Source of the DNA: an uncultured Bacteroidales bacterium
GTDB lineage: Bacteria; Bacteroidota; Bacteroidia; Bacteroidales; F082
NCBI GenBank assembly: GCA_937896895.1
Contig: CALBNV010000012.1
Location: 1-64,000, forward strand
Direction: 5' to 3'
Length of the DNA stretch: 64,000 bases
Below are positions 43,403 to 52,304 of the stretch, piece after piece (position 1 is the stretch's first letter; each line of letters opens with the position of its first letter). Position numbers and translations under genes: made by a program. The notes under the pieces are model-generated. The model saw nothing but the letters and a program-made list of their open reading frames with translations, did no database searches and was not told the origin of the DNA.

Positions 43403-44455
43403 ATGTCAACTATGAAACCCATATCAAACAACACACCAACTTCCGCATCAGAAAACGGGACTCCTGTTTCGTTCTTCTCCGAAGTGCGTCAAATAATTGA
43501 CGAGGCCCGCAGCAACGCCGTGCGAAGCGTGGATTTCTGCCGGGTGATGATGTATTGGAATATCGGAAAACGTATTTTTGAAGAGAAACAGCATGGGAAG
43601 GATAGGGCTGAATACGGGAGCTATCTGATTAAGAATCTTGCTGAAAATCTGGAACCAGAATACGGAAGCGGATTTTCTATGCGTCAATTGGAGAGATCAA
43701 GAAAATTCTATCGGTTGTATTCAATTGCGTCCGCACTGCGGACGCAATTGAATTGGTCTCAGTATAAACTACTTATATCAATTGACGATTCTGATAAGCG
43801 TGAATATTACGAGCTTGAAGCAGTCAATAATTGCTGGACGGGACGAGAACTGGAACGCCAGATCAATTCCATGCTTTACGAAAGGCTTTTGCTAAGCAAT
43901 GACAAGGAAAGCGTTTTGGCTGTGGCACGCAAACAACGTATTCCGCAAAGTCCAAAAGAGATTATCAAAGACCCGATGGTTCTTGAATTTCTTGGTTTGG
44001 AAAGAAAAGCAAAATATTATGAGAGTGATTTGGAAAATGCTTTAATTACTCATTTACAAAAGTTTATGCTTGAATTGGGTAATGGATTTGCTTTTGTTGC
44101 CCGTCAAAAACGCATACTGATAGAAGATGATGAGTTTTTTGTGGATTTGGTGTTTTACAATCGGATTTTGCGTTGTTTCGTGTTGTTTGAATTGAAAACA
44201 GATAAATTAACGCATCAGGATTTAGGGCAGTTGCAAATGTATGTCAATTATTTTGATAGGATTGAAAAACTGCCGGAAGAGAATAATACGATAGGCGTTT
44301 TGCTTTGCACAAGCAAAAATGATACGGCCGTCAGAATGACATTGCCGGAAGACAATAAAACGATATTGGCATCACAATATTCGCTATATTTGCCGACTGA
44401 AGAACAGCTTAAAAGAGAAATAGAAGAAGTTAAAAACATAATAGAAAGTAAATAA
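43403..44455 (+). CDS. DUF1016 (YhcG-like) PD-(D/E)XK nuclease
   Basis: The 350-aa protein follows the DUF1016 layout: an N-terminal helical region (MMYWNIGKRIFEEKQHGKDR, FSMRQLERSRKFYRLY, ALRTQLNWSQYKLLISI) and the C-terminal nuclease with DEFFVDLVFYNR and FVLFELKTDKLTHQDLGQLQ giving D...E-x-K. DUF1016 proteins recur in type I restriction loci and defence islands. A 17-bp perfect inverted repeat lies in the coding sequence at 43719-43753. Gap to the DUF262 gene is 13 bases, so they are co-transcribed. Confidence 0.9.
   Translation: MSTMKPISNNTPTSASENGTPVSFFSEVRQIIDEARSNAVRSVDFCRVMMYWNIGKRIFEEKQHGKDRAEYGSYLIKNLAENLEPEYGSGFSMRQLERSRKFYRLYSIASALRTQLNWSQYKLLISIDDSDKREYYELEAVNNCWTGRELERQINSMLYERLLLSNDKESVLAVARKQRIPQSPKEIIKDPMVLEFLGLERKAKYYESDLENALITHLQKFMLELGNGFAFVARQKRILIEDDEFFVDLVFYNRILRCFVLFELKTDKLTHQDLGQLQMYVNYFDRIEKLPEENNTIGVLLCTSKNDTAVRMTLPEDNKTILASQYSLYLPTEEQLKREIEEVKNIIESK
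43719..43753. repeat. 17-bp perfect inverted repeat inside DUF1016 gene
   Basis: ATTCAATTGCGTCCGCA (43719-43735) is followed after one base by its exact complement (43737-43753). It encodes part of the motif ALRTQLNW. A stem this strong in mRNA or single-stranded DNA is unusual inside a coding region. Confidence 0.85.
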
Positions 44456-44473
44456 CAATCAAAATACAGTATT

Positions 44474-46027
44474 ATGACAAGCAAATTAGGACTTGATTTT
44501 AACAAGGTCGCGCAGGCTCGTCAGCTTGCGAAGAACATTGCCGAAGACGTTCAGTCTTTCGTTGAACAGTACACAACCGTCGCCGTGGAGCGCACACTCT
44601 GCCGCCTGATGGGTATCGACGGCGTTGACGCCAACCAGGTGCCGCTGCCGAATGTCGTCGTAGAGACGTTGAAAGACAAGGGTGTCCTCAACGAGGGCGC
44701 GTTGTTCTTCATCGCCAACGCAATGATTCAGACGGGATTGAAACCGCAGCAGATCGCCGAGCAGGTGGCCGAGGGCAAGCTCGACATCACCAAGGTCGTC
44801 ACCCGCGACGCGAAGAAGATTGCGGAGACGCTGCAGCCTGTCGTCGATGAGAACGTGGCCCGCATCCGCGCACGTCACGACCGCCGCGACCAGTATCTCA
44901 ACACCATCGGCGAAGGCCCGAAGCCTTACCTTTACATCATCGTCGCCACAGGTAACATCTACGAGGACGTCGTCCAGGCCGTTGCTGGTGCGCGTCAGGG
45001 CGCCGATGTCATCGCCGTCATCCGCACCACTGGCCAGAGCCTGCTCGACTACGTGCCTTACGGCGCGACGACTGAAGGCTTCGGCGGCACCTTCGCCACA
45101 CAGGAGAACTTCCGCATCATGCGCAAGGCTCTCGACGAAGTGGGCGAGGAGCTCGGCCGTTACATCCGCCTCTGCAACTACTGCTCAGGCCTCTGCATGC
45201 CAGAAATCGCCGTCATGGGCGCATTCGAAGGCCTCGACGTCATGCTCAACGACGCACTCTACGGCATCCTCTTCCGCGACATCAACATGCAGCGCACCTT
45301 GGTTGACCAGTATATGTCACGCATTATCAACGGCTTCGCCGGCGTCATCATCAACACGGGTGAAGACAACTACCTCACCACCGCCGACGCCGTCGAGGCT
45401 GCTCACACCGTCCTCGCCTCCGACCTCATCAACGAACAGCTCGCTTTCATGGCGGGACTGAAAGAGGAACAGATGGGTCTCGGCCACGCCTTCGAGATGG
45501 ACCCGATGCTTGAAAACGGCTTCCTCCTCGAACTCGCACAGGCTCAGATGACACGCGAGATCTTCCCGAAGGCGACGCTGAAATACATGCCTCCGACCAA
45601 GTTCATGACAGGCAACATCTTCCGCGGCCACATCCAGGACGCCTTGTTCAACATGATCGGCATCTGGACGAACCAGGGCATACAGCTCCTCGGAATGCCG
45701 ACGGAGGCGATTCACACCCCGTTCATGAGCGACCGTTATCTCTCTATCGAGAACGCGAAATACATCTTCAACAACATGCGCAGCATCGGCGACGAGATGC
45801 AGTTCAAGGAAGGCGGCATCTGCCGTGAACGCGCCAAGTTGGTGCTCGACAACACGATAGCTCTTCTCGAAGAAATCAACAAGGAAGGTCTCTTCACCGC
45901 TCTCGAAAAAGGCATCTTCGGCGACGTGAAACGTCCGAAGAACGGCGGCAAGGGGCTTGAAGGCGTCACGATGAAAGGTGACAACTACTACAACCCGTTC
46001 GTGGAAATCATGAAAGGAAAGAGATAG
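44474..46027 (+). CDS. kamD: D-lysine 5,6-aminomutase alpha subunit
   Basis: The 517-aa large subunit carries the substrate- and PLP-binding TIM barrel of the B12-dependent 5,6-aminomutase, which moves the terminal amino group of beta-lysine to make 3,5-diaminohexanoate. Recognisable segments are LGLDFNKVAQARQLAKNIAE, RIRARHDRRDQYLNTIGEGP, IAVIRTTGQSLLDYVPYGAT, TEGFGGTFATQENFRIMRKA and RYIRLCNYCSGLCMPEIAVM. The cobalamin-binding beta subunit gene (kamE) normally follows at once, but here the next gene is a Nudix hydrolase. Confidence 0.95.
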   Translation: MTSKLGLDFNKVAQARQLAKNIAEDVQSFVEQYTTVAVERTLCRLMGIDGVDANQVPLPNVVVETLKDKGVLNEGALFFIANAMIQTGLKPQQIAEQVAEGKLDITKVVTRDAKKIAETLQPVVDENVARIRARHDRRDQYLNTIGEGPKPYLYIIVATGNIYEDVVQAVAGARQGADVIAVIRTTGQSLLDYVPYGATTEGFGGTFATQENFRIMRKALDEVGEELGRYIRLCNYCSGLCMPEIAVMGAFEGLDVMLNDALYGILFRDINMQRTLVDQYMSRIINGFAGVIINTGEDNYLTTADAVEAAHTVLASDLINEQLAFMAGLKEEQMGLGHAFEMDPMLENGFLLELAQAQMTREIFPKATLKYMPPTKFMTGNIFRGHIQDALFNMIGIWTNQGIQLLGMPTEAIHTPFMSDRYLSIENAKYIFNNMRSIGDEMQFKEGGICRERAKLVLDNTIALLEEINKEGLFTALEKGIFGDVKRPKNGGKGLEGVTMKGDNYYNPFVEIMKGKR

Positions 46028-46036
46028 CTCGGCTAA

Positions 46037-46564
46037 ATGTTTGTATATCAATATCCACATCCGGCAGTCACTACCGACTGTGTCATCTTCGGGCTTGAGG
46101 ACGGCTTGCTGAAAGTGCTTCTCGTGGAGCGCGGCAACGAGCCTTTCAAGGGCCGTTGGGCGTTCCCCGGCGGTTTCCTCAACCCCGACGAGACGGTGGA
46201 GCAGGGGGCGTTGCGTGAGCTTCGGGAAGAGACCGGACTCGACAGCGCGTATATAGAACAGGTCGGGGTGTTCTCAGACCCCGACCGCGACCCCCGCGAA
46301 CGTGTGCTGACGGTGGCGTTCTTCTCGGTCATGCACGTCAGGAGTGTCAGCGCCGGCGATGACGCGGCAAAGGCGAAATGGCTGCCGGTCAACGACTTGC
46401 CGGAACTCGCATTCGACCATGGCCTGATTCTCAAGGCCGCTCTCAAACACTTCCGCGAACGTCTCATAATCGAACCGGATTTTCTTCGTAAGATGCCGGA
46501 TCCTTTTTCTGAAAAGGAGGTGGAAAGCGTGAGGAATGAGATGAACCTGTATTCTCTTTTTTAA
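46037..46564 (+). CDS. Nudix hydrolase
   Basis: The 175-aa protein has an intact Nudix box, GGFLNPDETVEQGALRELRE followed by ETGL, in the position G-x5-E-x7-REUxEExGU. The N-terminus VTTDCVIFGLEDGLLKVLLV fits the NrtR/ADP-ribose-pyrophosphatase-like group. It hydrolyses a nucleoside diphosphate derivative, substrate unknown. It takes the place where kamE would be expected. Confidence 0.9.
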   Translation: MFVYQYPHPAVTTDCVIFGLEDGLLKVLLVERGNEPFKGRWAFPGGFLNPDETVEQGALRELREETGLDSAYIEQVGVFSDPDRDPRERVLTVAFFSVMHVRSVSAGDDAAKAKWLPVNDLPELAFDHGLILKAALKHFRERLIIEPDFLRKMPDPFSEKEVESVRNEMNLYSLF

Positions 46565-46640
46565 TCTGTTAATAAATAATATGTTATGAAAAAAATATCC
46601 AATACGACAAAACGTACAGATTCACACTCTGAATGTCGGA

Positions 46641-48101
46641 TTAGTCCGTCTTCACTCTTTTTATCTTACCTCTTTTGTACGCTATAGTGCTGATTATTAT
46701 TGTCATTATCGGGCTGAGGTAGTTGAAGAAGCAGAATGGCAGGTAGGCCAGCGTCGCGACGCCGAGCACTGTTGACTGTGTCATGCCGCAGGTGTTCCAC
46801 GGCACAAGCACGCTCGTGACGGTCGTGGAGTCCTCCACGGTGCGGCTCAGCAGACGCGGCTCATAGCCTTCTTTCTTGTAAAACTCCTTGTACAGGCTGC
46901 TGTTCAATATGATTGAGAGGTATTGGTCGCCGACGCAGATGTTACAGATGACACCCGACGCTGACGTCGCCGCCGTCAGGCTGAATATCGACTTCAGGTA
47001 TTTCACGATGGAGTTCGTCAGCGATTCTATCATGCCGCTTCCGAGCATGGCCCCGCCGAAACACGAGGCGCAGAGGATGAGCCAGATGGTGCCCATCATT
47101 CCGGCCATCCCGTAGCAGGAGGCGAGACGGTCGATGATCGGCTGCCCAGTGTCGAACTCGCAGCCTTGGAACATGGACTGCATCACAGCCTTGAAAATCC
47201 TCACGCCTTCGCCGTCGGCCCCGACCATCATGTCGATGACATGCGGCTGGCAATGCACCATGAATGGAACCGCCATCACAGCCGCAAAAAACAACGTTAT
47301 GAGCGTAGGGAGTTTCAACGCTATCAAAACGGCTGTCAACACTGGGACAAGCAGGAACCACGGGCTAATTTTGAAAATCTCGTTTATGTTTTTGGTAATC
47401 TCAAGACTGTGTTCGGCCGGCCTGATGTCTATCGTGAAGCCTATCACCAGGAATATTGCCAATGTTATGACGATGGTCGGTATCGTCGTCTTCAGCATGT
47501 ATCTGATATGCACGAAGAGCGGCGTCCCGACGGTCTGCGACGCCATGATGGTTGTGTCGGAGAGAGGGGAGAGCTTGTCGCCGAAATACGCGCCCGAGAT
47601 TATCGCCCCGGCGATTATCGGCTTTGGAATCCCGAACAGCTCGCCTATCCCGATGAGCGCCACGCCGAAGGTCGCGATCGTAGTCCATGAGCTGCCCGTC
47701 ATGAGTGAGATGATGGAACAGATGATAACCGCGGCGAAGAGAAATATCTTCGGACTTAGAATCTCCATGCCATAGACAATCATCGTGGGGACCACGCCGC
47801 TCAACATCCATGTCGAGCCGATGGCGCCGATGAAAAGCAACATTATCAACGCTGTTGACAGGCTCTTGATGTTGTCAATGATCTTCGCCTCGATGTCGTC
47901 CCACGGGATCTTGCAGAACACCATCGCGATGAAAACGACAACGGCTGTGCCGAAGATTATTGCAACCTGTGCCGGACCGCCTAACGCGTCCTGCCGGAAT
48001 GTCTTGATCACTAATGCTAATGCTGTGACAAGAATCACTATCGGTATTAAAGATTCAATTGGTTTCGGCACACGTCTGGCCTTTACGTTTTTTTCTTTCA
48101 T
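46641..48101 (-). CDS. nhaC: NhaC-family Na+/H+ antiporter-like transporter
   Basis: The 486-aa integral membrane protein has about twelve hydrophobic segments and matches NhaC: SLIPIVILVTALALVIKTF near the start, IPKPIIAGAIISGAYFGDKL, SPLSDTTIMASQTVGTPLFV, and LVPWNTCGMTQSTVLGVAT. NhaC-type carriers exchange Na+ for H+ or carry amino acids in some clades. Its place beside kamD suggests a possible lysine or amine transport or pH-balance role (inference). Met at 48101 is preferred over an upstream extension to 48221 that crosses the promoter. Confidence 0.9.
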   Translation of the reverse strand: MKEKNVKARRVPKPIESLIPIVILVTALALVIKTFRQDALGGPAQVAIIFGTAVVVFIAMVFCKIPWDDIEAKIIDNIKSLSTALIMLLFIGAIGSTWMLSGVVPTMIVYGMEILSPKIFLFAAVIICSIISLMTGSSWTTIATFGVALIGIGELFGIPKPIIAGAIISGAYFGDKLSPLSDTTIMASQTVGTPLFVHIRYMLKTTIPTIVITLAIFLVIGFTIDIRPAEHSLEITKNINEIFKISPWFLLVPVLTAVLIALKLPTLITLFFAAVMAVPFMVHCQPHVIDMMVGADGEGVRIFKAVMQSMFQGCEFDTGQPIIDRLASCYGMAGMMGTIWLILCASCFGGAMLGSGMIESLTNSIVKYLKSIFSLTAATSASGVICNICVGDQYLSIILNSSLYKEFYKKEGYEPRLLSRTVEDSTTVTSVLVPWNTCGMTQSTVLGVATLAYLPFCFFNYLSPIMTIIISTIAYKRGKIKRVKTD

Positions 48102-48120
48102 TTTTATTTCGAAATTTTCG

Positions 48121-48149
48121 CAAAAATATGAAAAAATAATATATCTTTG
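48121..48149. promoter_or_regulatory. Divergent -7 boxes for nhaC and secreted phosphodiesterase-like gene
   Basis: CAAAAATA (48121-48128) reads TATTTTTG on the minus strand for nhaC, and TATCTTTG (48142-48149) is the plus-strand -7 box of the gene at 48172. The two boxes are only 13 bases apart. Confidence 0.5.
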
Positions 48150-48171
48150 CACCAATTTAATTTTTGATAGT

Positions 48172-49263
48172 ATGAAACCTTTTTTATTTTCAAAAACCAT
48201 CTTGGTTGTCTGTCTGTTCATCTTTTCCCAGACTTTTCAAACTTCAAAAGCTGAAGCGCAAAACATTGAGACACTGCGTGTTGCATTCTGGAACTTCGAG
48301 AATTTCTTTGACCCGTTTGTTGATTCCACGAGGACGTACAACGACTTCACCGAAGACGGTGCGCAGCGTTGGTCGAAGTCGCGTTTTTACAAGAAGCGCA
48401 ACAATATGTTCAAATGTCTGCTCTCCCTTTCGGGAAATGAGCCTCTTGCCGTGCTCGGCATCGCTGAAGTGGAAAACTATTATGTGCTCAATGCGTTGTT
48501 CAATCAGACACCTCTGAAAAACCACAACTACCGCATCGTTCATTATGAGGGCGATGACCGAAGAGGCATTGATGTGGCGATGGTTTATTGCATCGACAAA
48601 CTGCAACTTATATATTCCGAGCCGGTGAAAATAAGGAATCCTGATGACAAAAAGTTCAAGTCGCGGGATATACTTTACGCTGTTTTTTCAGACAGGAGGG
48701 GCGACACACTGCATGTCTTTGTCAACCATTGGCCGTCGCGTTATGGCGGCGAACGCGAGACGATAGACCTCCGCGCTCTTGCGGCACGGACGCTGAGACA
48801 TAAAATCGACTCATTATATGAGACGCATCCGACAATGCCGAAGATAGTGACGATGGGTGACTTCAACGACACGCCCGAAGATCCCAGTATCCGCAATGTC
48901 TTGAAAGCAAGGCCGTTGAGAGATGCTGATACAGATTGTGCCTTGGTGAATCTGTTCGCCGACGGGAGGGAGCTTGGCTTCGAGGGGACACTCAAACACC
49001 AGTACAACTGGCAGATTTTTGACCAGATAATGGTGAGTAAGTCGTTGATGGACAATGAATCAACTCTTCATTACAAAAGTAAAAGTTCAACAATATTCCA
49101 TGCAGACTTTCTCTTTGAACCCGATGAGTCGTTCGGTGGCGTGAAGCTCTTCAGGACGTATATGGGGCCGAAATATTCCGGCGGTTTCAGCGACCATCTG
49201 CCAGTGTATATTGATTTGGAGACTGCTTGGTCTTCTTGCCAAGAAAAATTTGAGGAATTTTGA
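48172..49263 (+). CDS. Secreted endonuclease/exonuclease/phosphatase family protein
   Basis: The 363-aa protein has a signal peptide (FLFSKTILVVCLFIFSQTF ending near AEA-Q). The mature part has EEP-fold features: LRVAFWNFENFFDP, AVLGIAEVENYYVLNAL, YEGDDRRGIDVAMVY, FVNHWPSRYGG, MGDFNDTPED and GFSDHLPVYID, the catalytic Asn/Asp/His set. It probably cleaves phosphodiesters outside the cytoplasm. The ATG at 48172 is chosen because the promoter lies just upstream and the signal peptide begins there. Confidence 0.9.
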   Translation: MKPFLFSKTILVVCLFIFSQTFQTSKAEAQNIETLRVAFWNFENFFDPFVDSTRTYNDFTEDGAQRWSKSRFYKKRNNMFKCLLSLSGNEPLAVLGIAEVENYYVLNALFNQTPLKNHNYRIVHYEGDDRRGIDVAMVYCIDKLQLIYSEPVKIRNPDDKKFKSRDILYAVFSDRRGDTLHVFVNHWPSRYGGERETIDLRALAARTLRHKIDSLYETHPTMPKIVTMGDFNDTPEDPSIRNVLKARPLRDADTDCALVNLFADGRELGFEGTLKHQYNWQIFDQIMVSKSLMDNESTLHYKSKSSTIFHADFLFEPDESFGGVKLFRTYMGPKYSGGFSDHLPVYIDLETAWSSCQEKFEEF

Positions 49264-49283
49264 TTTTCTGAAAAGAAAAACAC

Positions 49284-49291
49284 TAAATTTG
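49284..49291 (+). promoter_or_regulatory. -7 box before T9SS-sorted protein gene
   Basis: TAAATTTG, 34 bases before the ATG at 49326. Consensus match only. Confidence 0.4.
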
Positions 49292-49325
49292 CCGAAAATT
49301 TATTAACGTATTTAAGCATTTATTT

Positions 49326-50456
49326 ATGAAGAAACTATTACTTGCCCTTGTGCTGATTTTGACTGCAACAGCGTCATTTTCACAGAATTACACACACTAT
49401 CTCAATTCATGGTATTCCGACGACCTGTATGAAACAAAGGAGTTTTATTACGATGAGAGTTACAAGCTCATCGCCGATTATTGGGTTGATAAAGTCGGCG
49501 AGGAGACTTCTGTCCGCGACAGTCTCGAATATGACGCCAACGGCAATGTCACAAAGCTCTCGTGCCATCAGCTGTTGAATGGCGAATGGATTTATGCGAA
49601 TTACGTTGAATACACGTATAACGAACTGAATCAACGTCTTACGAGAGACAACTACAATTTTTTCGGCGGCAGTTTCGAGCATGGCGGTACCTACAACTAT
49701 CAGTACGATGAGAATGGAAACCTCGTCCACCATGATATGTATCTTGGTACGTGGGGGCTTTTCGAAACGGCCGACTACACCTACGACGAGAATAACAACT
49801 GCACGCTCATAGTCAGCTACTCGGAAGGCTTCAGCGGTGAGTTTGAGCCGTCAAACATGGTCGAATATATTTATAATGTCGATGGCTTCCTCATCGAAGA
49901 GAAAAGTTACTATTACTATAACGGATGGGTTTTGAGCACACATGTCGTTTATACTCGCGATGAAAACAACAACATCTCTGTTGAGGAAAATCTTGACCAA
50001 TACGGTTCTGTTCTCGAACGTCATGAATATGAATACGATATGAATATCCTTTTTGACGAAGTCGCTCCATTCGTGAACCCTGAAGGCGAGTTGCCAAATC
50101 CGGAGAGAACAGTGAACGCAAGGACAAAAGACAAATTCTGGACCGTTGCCGACAACGGCACACTCACTTACATTTGTGATTATTACTATTATTATAAGGA
50201 GATTGAAGGCACCGGCGTGGCGGAGAATGTCGCTGACAATGTGAACATCTATCCTAATCCGGTCAAGGATGTCCTGACGGTGGAAGCGTCAGAATATCAG
50301 AATGTTGAGGTTTTCGACCTCGCCGGAAGATGCGTAATCAGCCGTGAAATCAGTGGCGTCGCTAACATCGACATGAGCCAGATGCCAAAGGGCGTTTATC
50401 TCGTCAAGATGAATGATGAAAACGGCTCTGCAACGAGAAAAGTCATTGTCGAATGA
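49326..50456 (+). CDS. Secreted protein with type IX sorting domain
   Basis: The 376-aa protein has a signal peptide (KKLLLALVLILTATASFS) and a C-terminal type IX secretion sorting domain of type A: VNIYPNPVKDVLTVEASEY, the EVFDLAGRCV strand, GVYLVKM and KVIVE. The middle has YD-like repeats (YDANGNVTKL, YDENGNLVHH, YDENNNCTLI, RDENNNISVE), a pattern of surface beta-repeat proteins. Likely exported across the outer membrane and anchored at the surface. Specific role unknown. Confidence 0.88.
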   Translation: MKKLLLALVLILTATASFSQNYTHYLNSWYSDDLYETKEFYYDESYKLIADYWVDKVGEETSVRDSLEYDANGNVTKLSCHQLLNGEWIYANYVEYTYNELNQRLTRDNYNFFGGSFEHGGTYNYQYDENGNLVHHDMYLGTWGLFETADYTYDENNNCTLIVSYSEGFSGEFEPSNMVEYIYNVDGFLIEEKSYYYYNGWVLSTHVVYTRDENNNISVEENLDQYGSVLERHEYEYDMNILFDEVAPFVNPEGELPNPERTVNARTKDKFWTVADNGTLTYICDYYYYYKEIEGTGVAENVADNVNIYPNPVKDVLTVEASEYQNVEVFDLAGRCVISREISGVANIDMSQMPKGVYLVKMNDENGSATRKVIVE

Positions 50457-50537
50457 TTCATGAATATTGAATTTTCGTTGATATAAAAAATCTGTATAAA
50501 AATCGGTGATTGTTCTGACAGTTATCGATTTTTTTAT

Positions 50538-50545
50538 TACTTTTG
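50538..50545 (+). promoter_or_regulatory. -7 box before lytic transglycosylase gene
   Basis: TACTTTTG, 28 bases before the ATG at 50574, matches TAnnTTTG. Confidence 0.4.
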
Positions 50546-50573
50546 CCGACAAATAATCTTTAAGACTTTTGAT

Positions 50574-51755
50574 ATGAGAAAATTTATAGCATTGTTGTTG
50601 GTGCTCATCGGAATAGAGTGTCACGCTCAAGTTGAATCGGAATACGAGAGATACGTGAGGGAACAGAAAGCCGCGATGGAGCAGATGAAAAGCGACCAAG
50701 ACTCCAAGATGGAGGAGATGAACAAGCAATACGAAGAATATGTGAAGGCTGAAAAAGAAGCATATTCGAAATTCATGAAGGAGATGAGTGCGAAGTGGGG
50801 CGAGGACAACGTTGCGGAAAGCACTCGGAAAGACTGGGTGGAATATTCCGACAACGGCAATTCGAGAAGCATCGTCGATTTCGAGAACGGTGAAGCTACC
50901 GTTGAGGTCGTGACAACACCCGGCAAAAATGTTAACAAGGAGGAGCTTGAGAAGACCGTCAAGATACTGATTCTCAACAAAGGTAAGACCAAGGATTACG
51001 ACTCGTCTGTTGAAAAGGCGGAGCCTTTGTCGGAAGAGCCTGTCCTGCAAGGACTTGTGGAGACGCCATCAGGCGAGGTCGTCGATGAAAACAATGTCGA
51101 TGAAAGTGTGAAGGAGATTGTCGAAAATGCGGTGGTTGAGGTTAAGACGGTGAAAGACCCCGACGGGAAGGAACATCAGGTCACGTCAGTGTCGTTCGAG
51201 CTTATACCCGACCACATCAGAGTGCGTGCCGAGAAGTTCGCCGACCAGGTTGGCAAATATTGCGGACAGTTCAAGGTAGAGCCTTCGTTAGCCTACGCGG
51301 TGATTCAGACCGAGTCGTCGTTCAACCCGAAAGCCAAGTCATACGTGCCTGCATACGGACTGATGCAGATCGTGCCGGCATCGGCCGGGGCCGACTGCGC
51401 ACAAAGCCTGAAGAAAAACTTCAGCAAGCCGACGGCGAACTATCTGTATGACCCTGACCACAACATCGAGATGGGTGTCCATTACATCTCCCTGCTGAGA
51501 AAGAGATATTTCAAGGATGTCAACGACAGGAGAAAACAGGATCTCTGCATCATCGCTTCGTATAACACAGGCGCCGGCAACCTCGCACGCGCACTTCGTG
51601 GCGACACAAACATAAAAAAGGCAATACCGCAGATTAACGAGATGACTTACGACGAACTCTTTGATTATCTGAAGAAACACCTTCTTAAAGAGACGCAGAA
51701 TTACATCGTGAAAGTGACCGAGAGAGCTGACAATTTCAGGAAGTGGATGAAATAA
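50574..51755 (+). CDS. MltC-like lytic transglycosylase
   Basis: The 393-aa exported protein has a signal peptide (FIALLLVLIGIECHA), a charged coiled-coil segment (residues 20-75), a DUF3393-like region, and from about residue 215 an SLT domain: SLAYAVIQTESSFNPKAKSY (catalytic Glu), VPAYGLMQIVP, and ASYNTGAGNLARAL. It cleaves peptidoglycan glycan strands. The Cys near position 17 (ECHAQ) does not form a convincing lipobox, so anchoring is uncertain. Followed closely by a small acidic protein gene. Confidence 0.9.
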   Translation: MRKFIALLLVLIGIECHAQVESEYERYVREQKAAMEQMKSDQDSKMEEMNKQYEEYVKAEKEAYSKFMKEMSAKWGEDNVAESTRKDWVEYSDNGNSRSIVDFENGEATVEVVTTPGKNVNKEELEKTVKILILNKGKTKDYDSSVEKAEPLSEEPVLQGLVETPSGEVVDENNVDESVKEIVENAVVEVKTVKDPDGKEHQVTSVSFELIPDHIRVRAEKFADQVGKYCGQFKVEPSLAYAVIQTESSFNPKAKSYVPAYGLMQIVPASAGADCAQSLKKNFSKPTANYLYDPDHNIEMGVHYISLLRKRYFKDVNDRRKQDLCIIASYNTGAGNLARALRGDTNIKKAIPQINEMTYDELFDYLKKHLLKETQNYIVKVTERADNFRKWMK

Positions 51756-51774
51756 GCACGAAAATGTATTTGTA

Positions 51775-52245
51775 ATGGAGGAAAATCTGCTTGATGAACG
51801 TGATGAATACGATGATGTCAATTATTACGATGACAAATACATCGCGATAATAAAGACCGACGGAACCGCCGAAATAATTGAGTTTGATACCGAATATTGG
51901 GACGAACTGCCTGATTATGTGGCCGCACAACGTCTTGACGCCATCAGAGTGATGCCGCTGTATGACATCGCCGAAAAACTCGGACTCGATGACCATATCA
52001 CAGGCTGGGTCGATGACAAAGGTCTTCTCAAAAACCTCGACGAAAATCCCGTGGGCTGCAAAATCTATCCGGGCAAGATTGTCGGAGATATGATCCTTAC
52101 TTTGGAGGATGATGAGTATAAACCACAGAGCTTCAATGATTTGGATACCGTTTACGATGTCTTGGATAAACTCGGTGTCACCGAGATAGAAGAGAATTTC
52201 GAAGAATATGATGAGGAAGACGGGAAATATGACGCATGGAGTTAA
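51775..52245 (+). CDS. Acidic hypothetical protein
   Basis: This 156-aa protein is highly acidic (start EENLLDERDEYDDVNYYDDK, end EENFEEYDEEDGKYDAWS). It has no signal peptide, metal motif or membrane segment and is not recognised. It begins 19 bases after the lytic transglycosylase stop and is probably co-transcribed with it. Confidence 0.65.
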   Translation: MEENLLDERDEYDDVNYYDDKYIAIIKTDGTAEIIEFDTEYWDELPDYVAAQRLDAIRVMPLYDIAEKLGLDDHITGWVDDKGLLKNLDENPVGCKIYPGKIVGDMILTLEDDEYKPQSFNDLDTVYDVLDKLGVTEIEENFEEYDEEDGKYDAWS

Positions 52246-52275
52246 AATTTTTTTTAAAATGATGTAACATTTTTG

Positions 52276-52283
52276 TATTTTTG
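52276..52283 (+). promoter_or_regulatory. -7 box before secreted hypothetical gene
   Basis: TATTTTTG, 21 bases ahead of the ATG at 52305. Confidence 0.4.
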
Positions 52284-52304
52284 CGCACTATTAAATAAAA
52301 AAAT

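Noticed and set aside
40264..44477. Target-site duplication flanking the RhuM-DUF262-DUF1016 insert
   Set aside because: The shared words TAAATAA and ATTATGA are short, AT-rich and include stop/start codons, so they could match by chance; kept only as a weak hint in the findings.
46028..46640. Search for kamE after kamD
   Set aside because: The next ORF has a clear Nudix box and no B12-binding DxHxxG; no other frame gives a cobalamin-binding domain.
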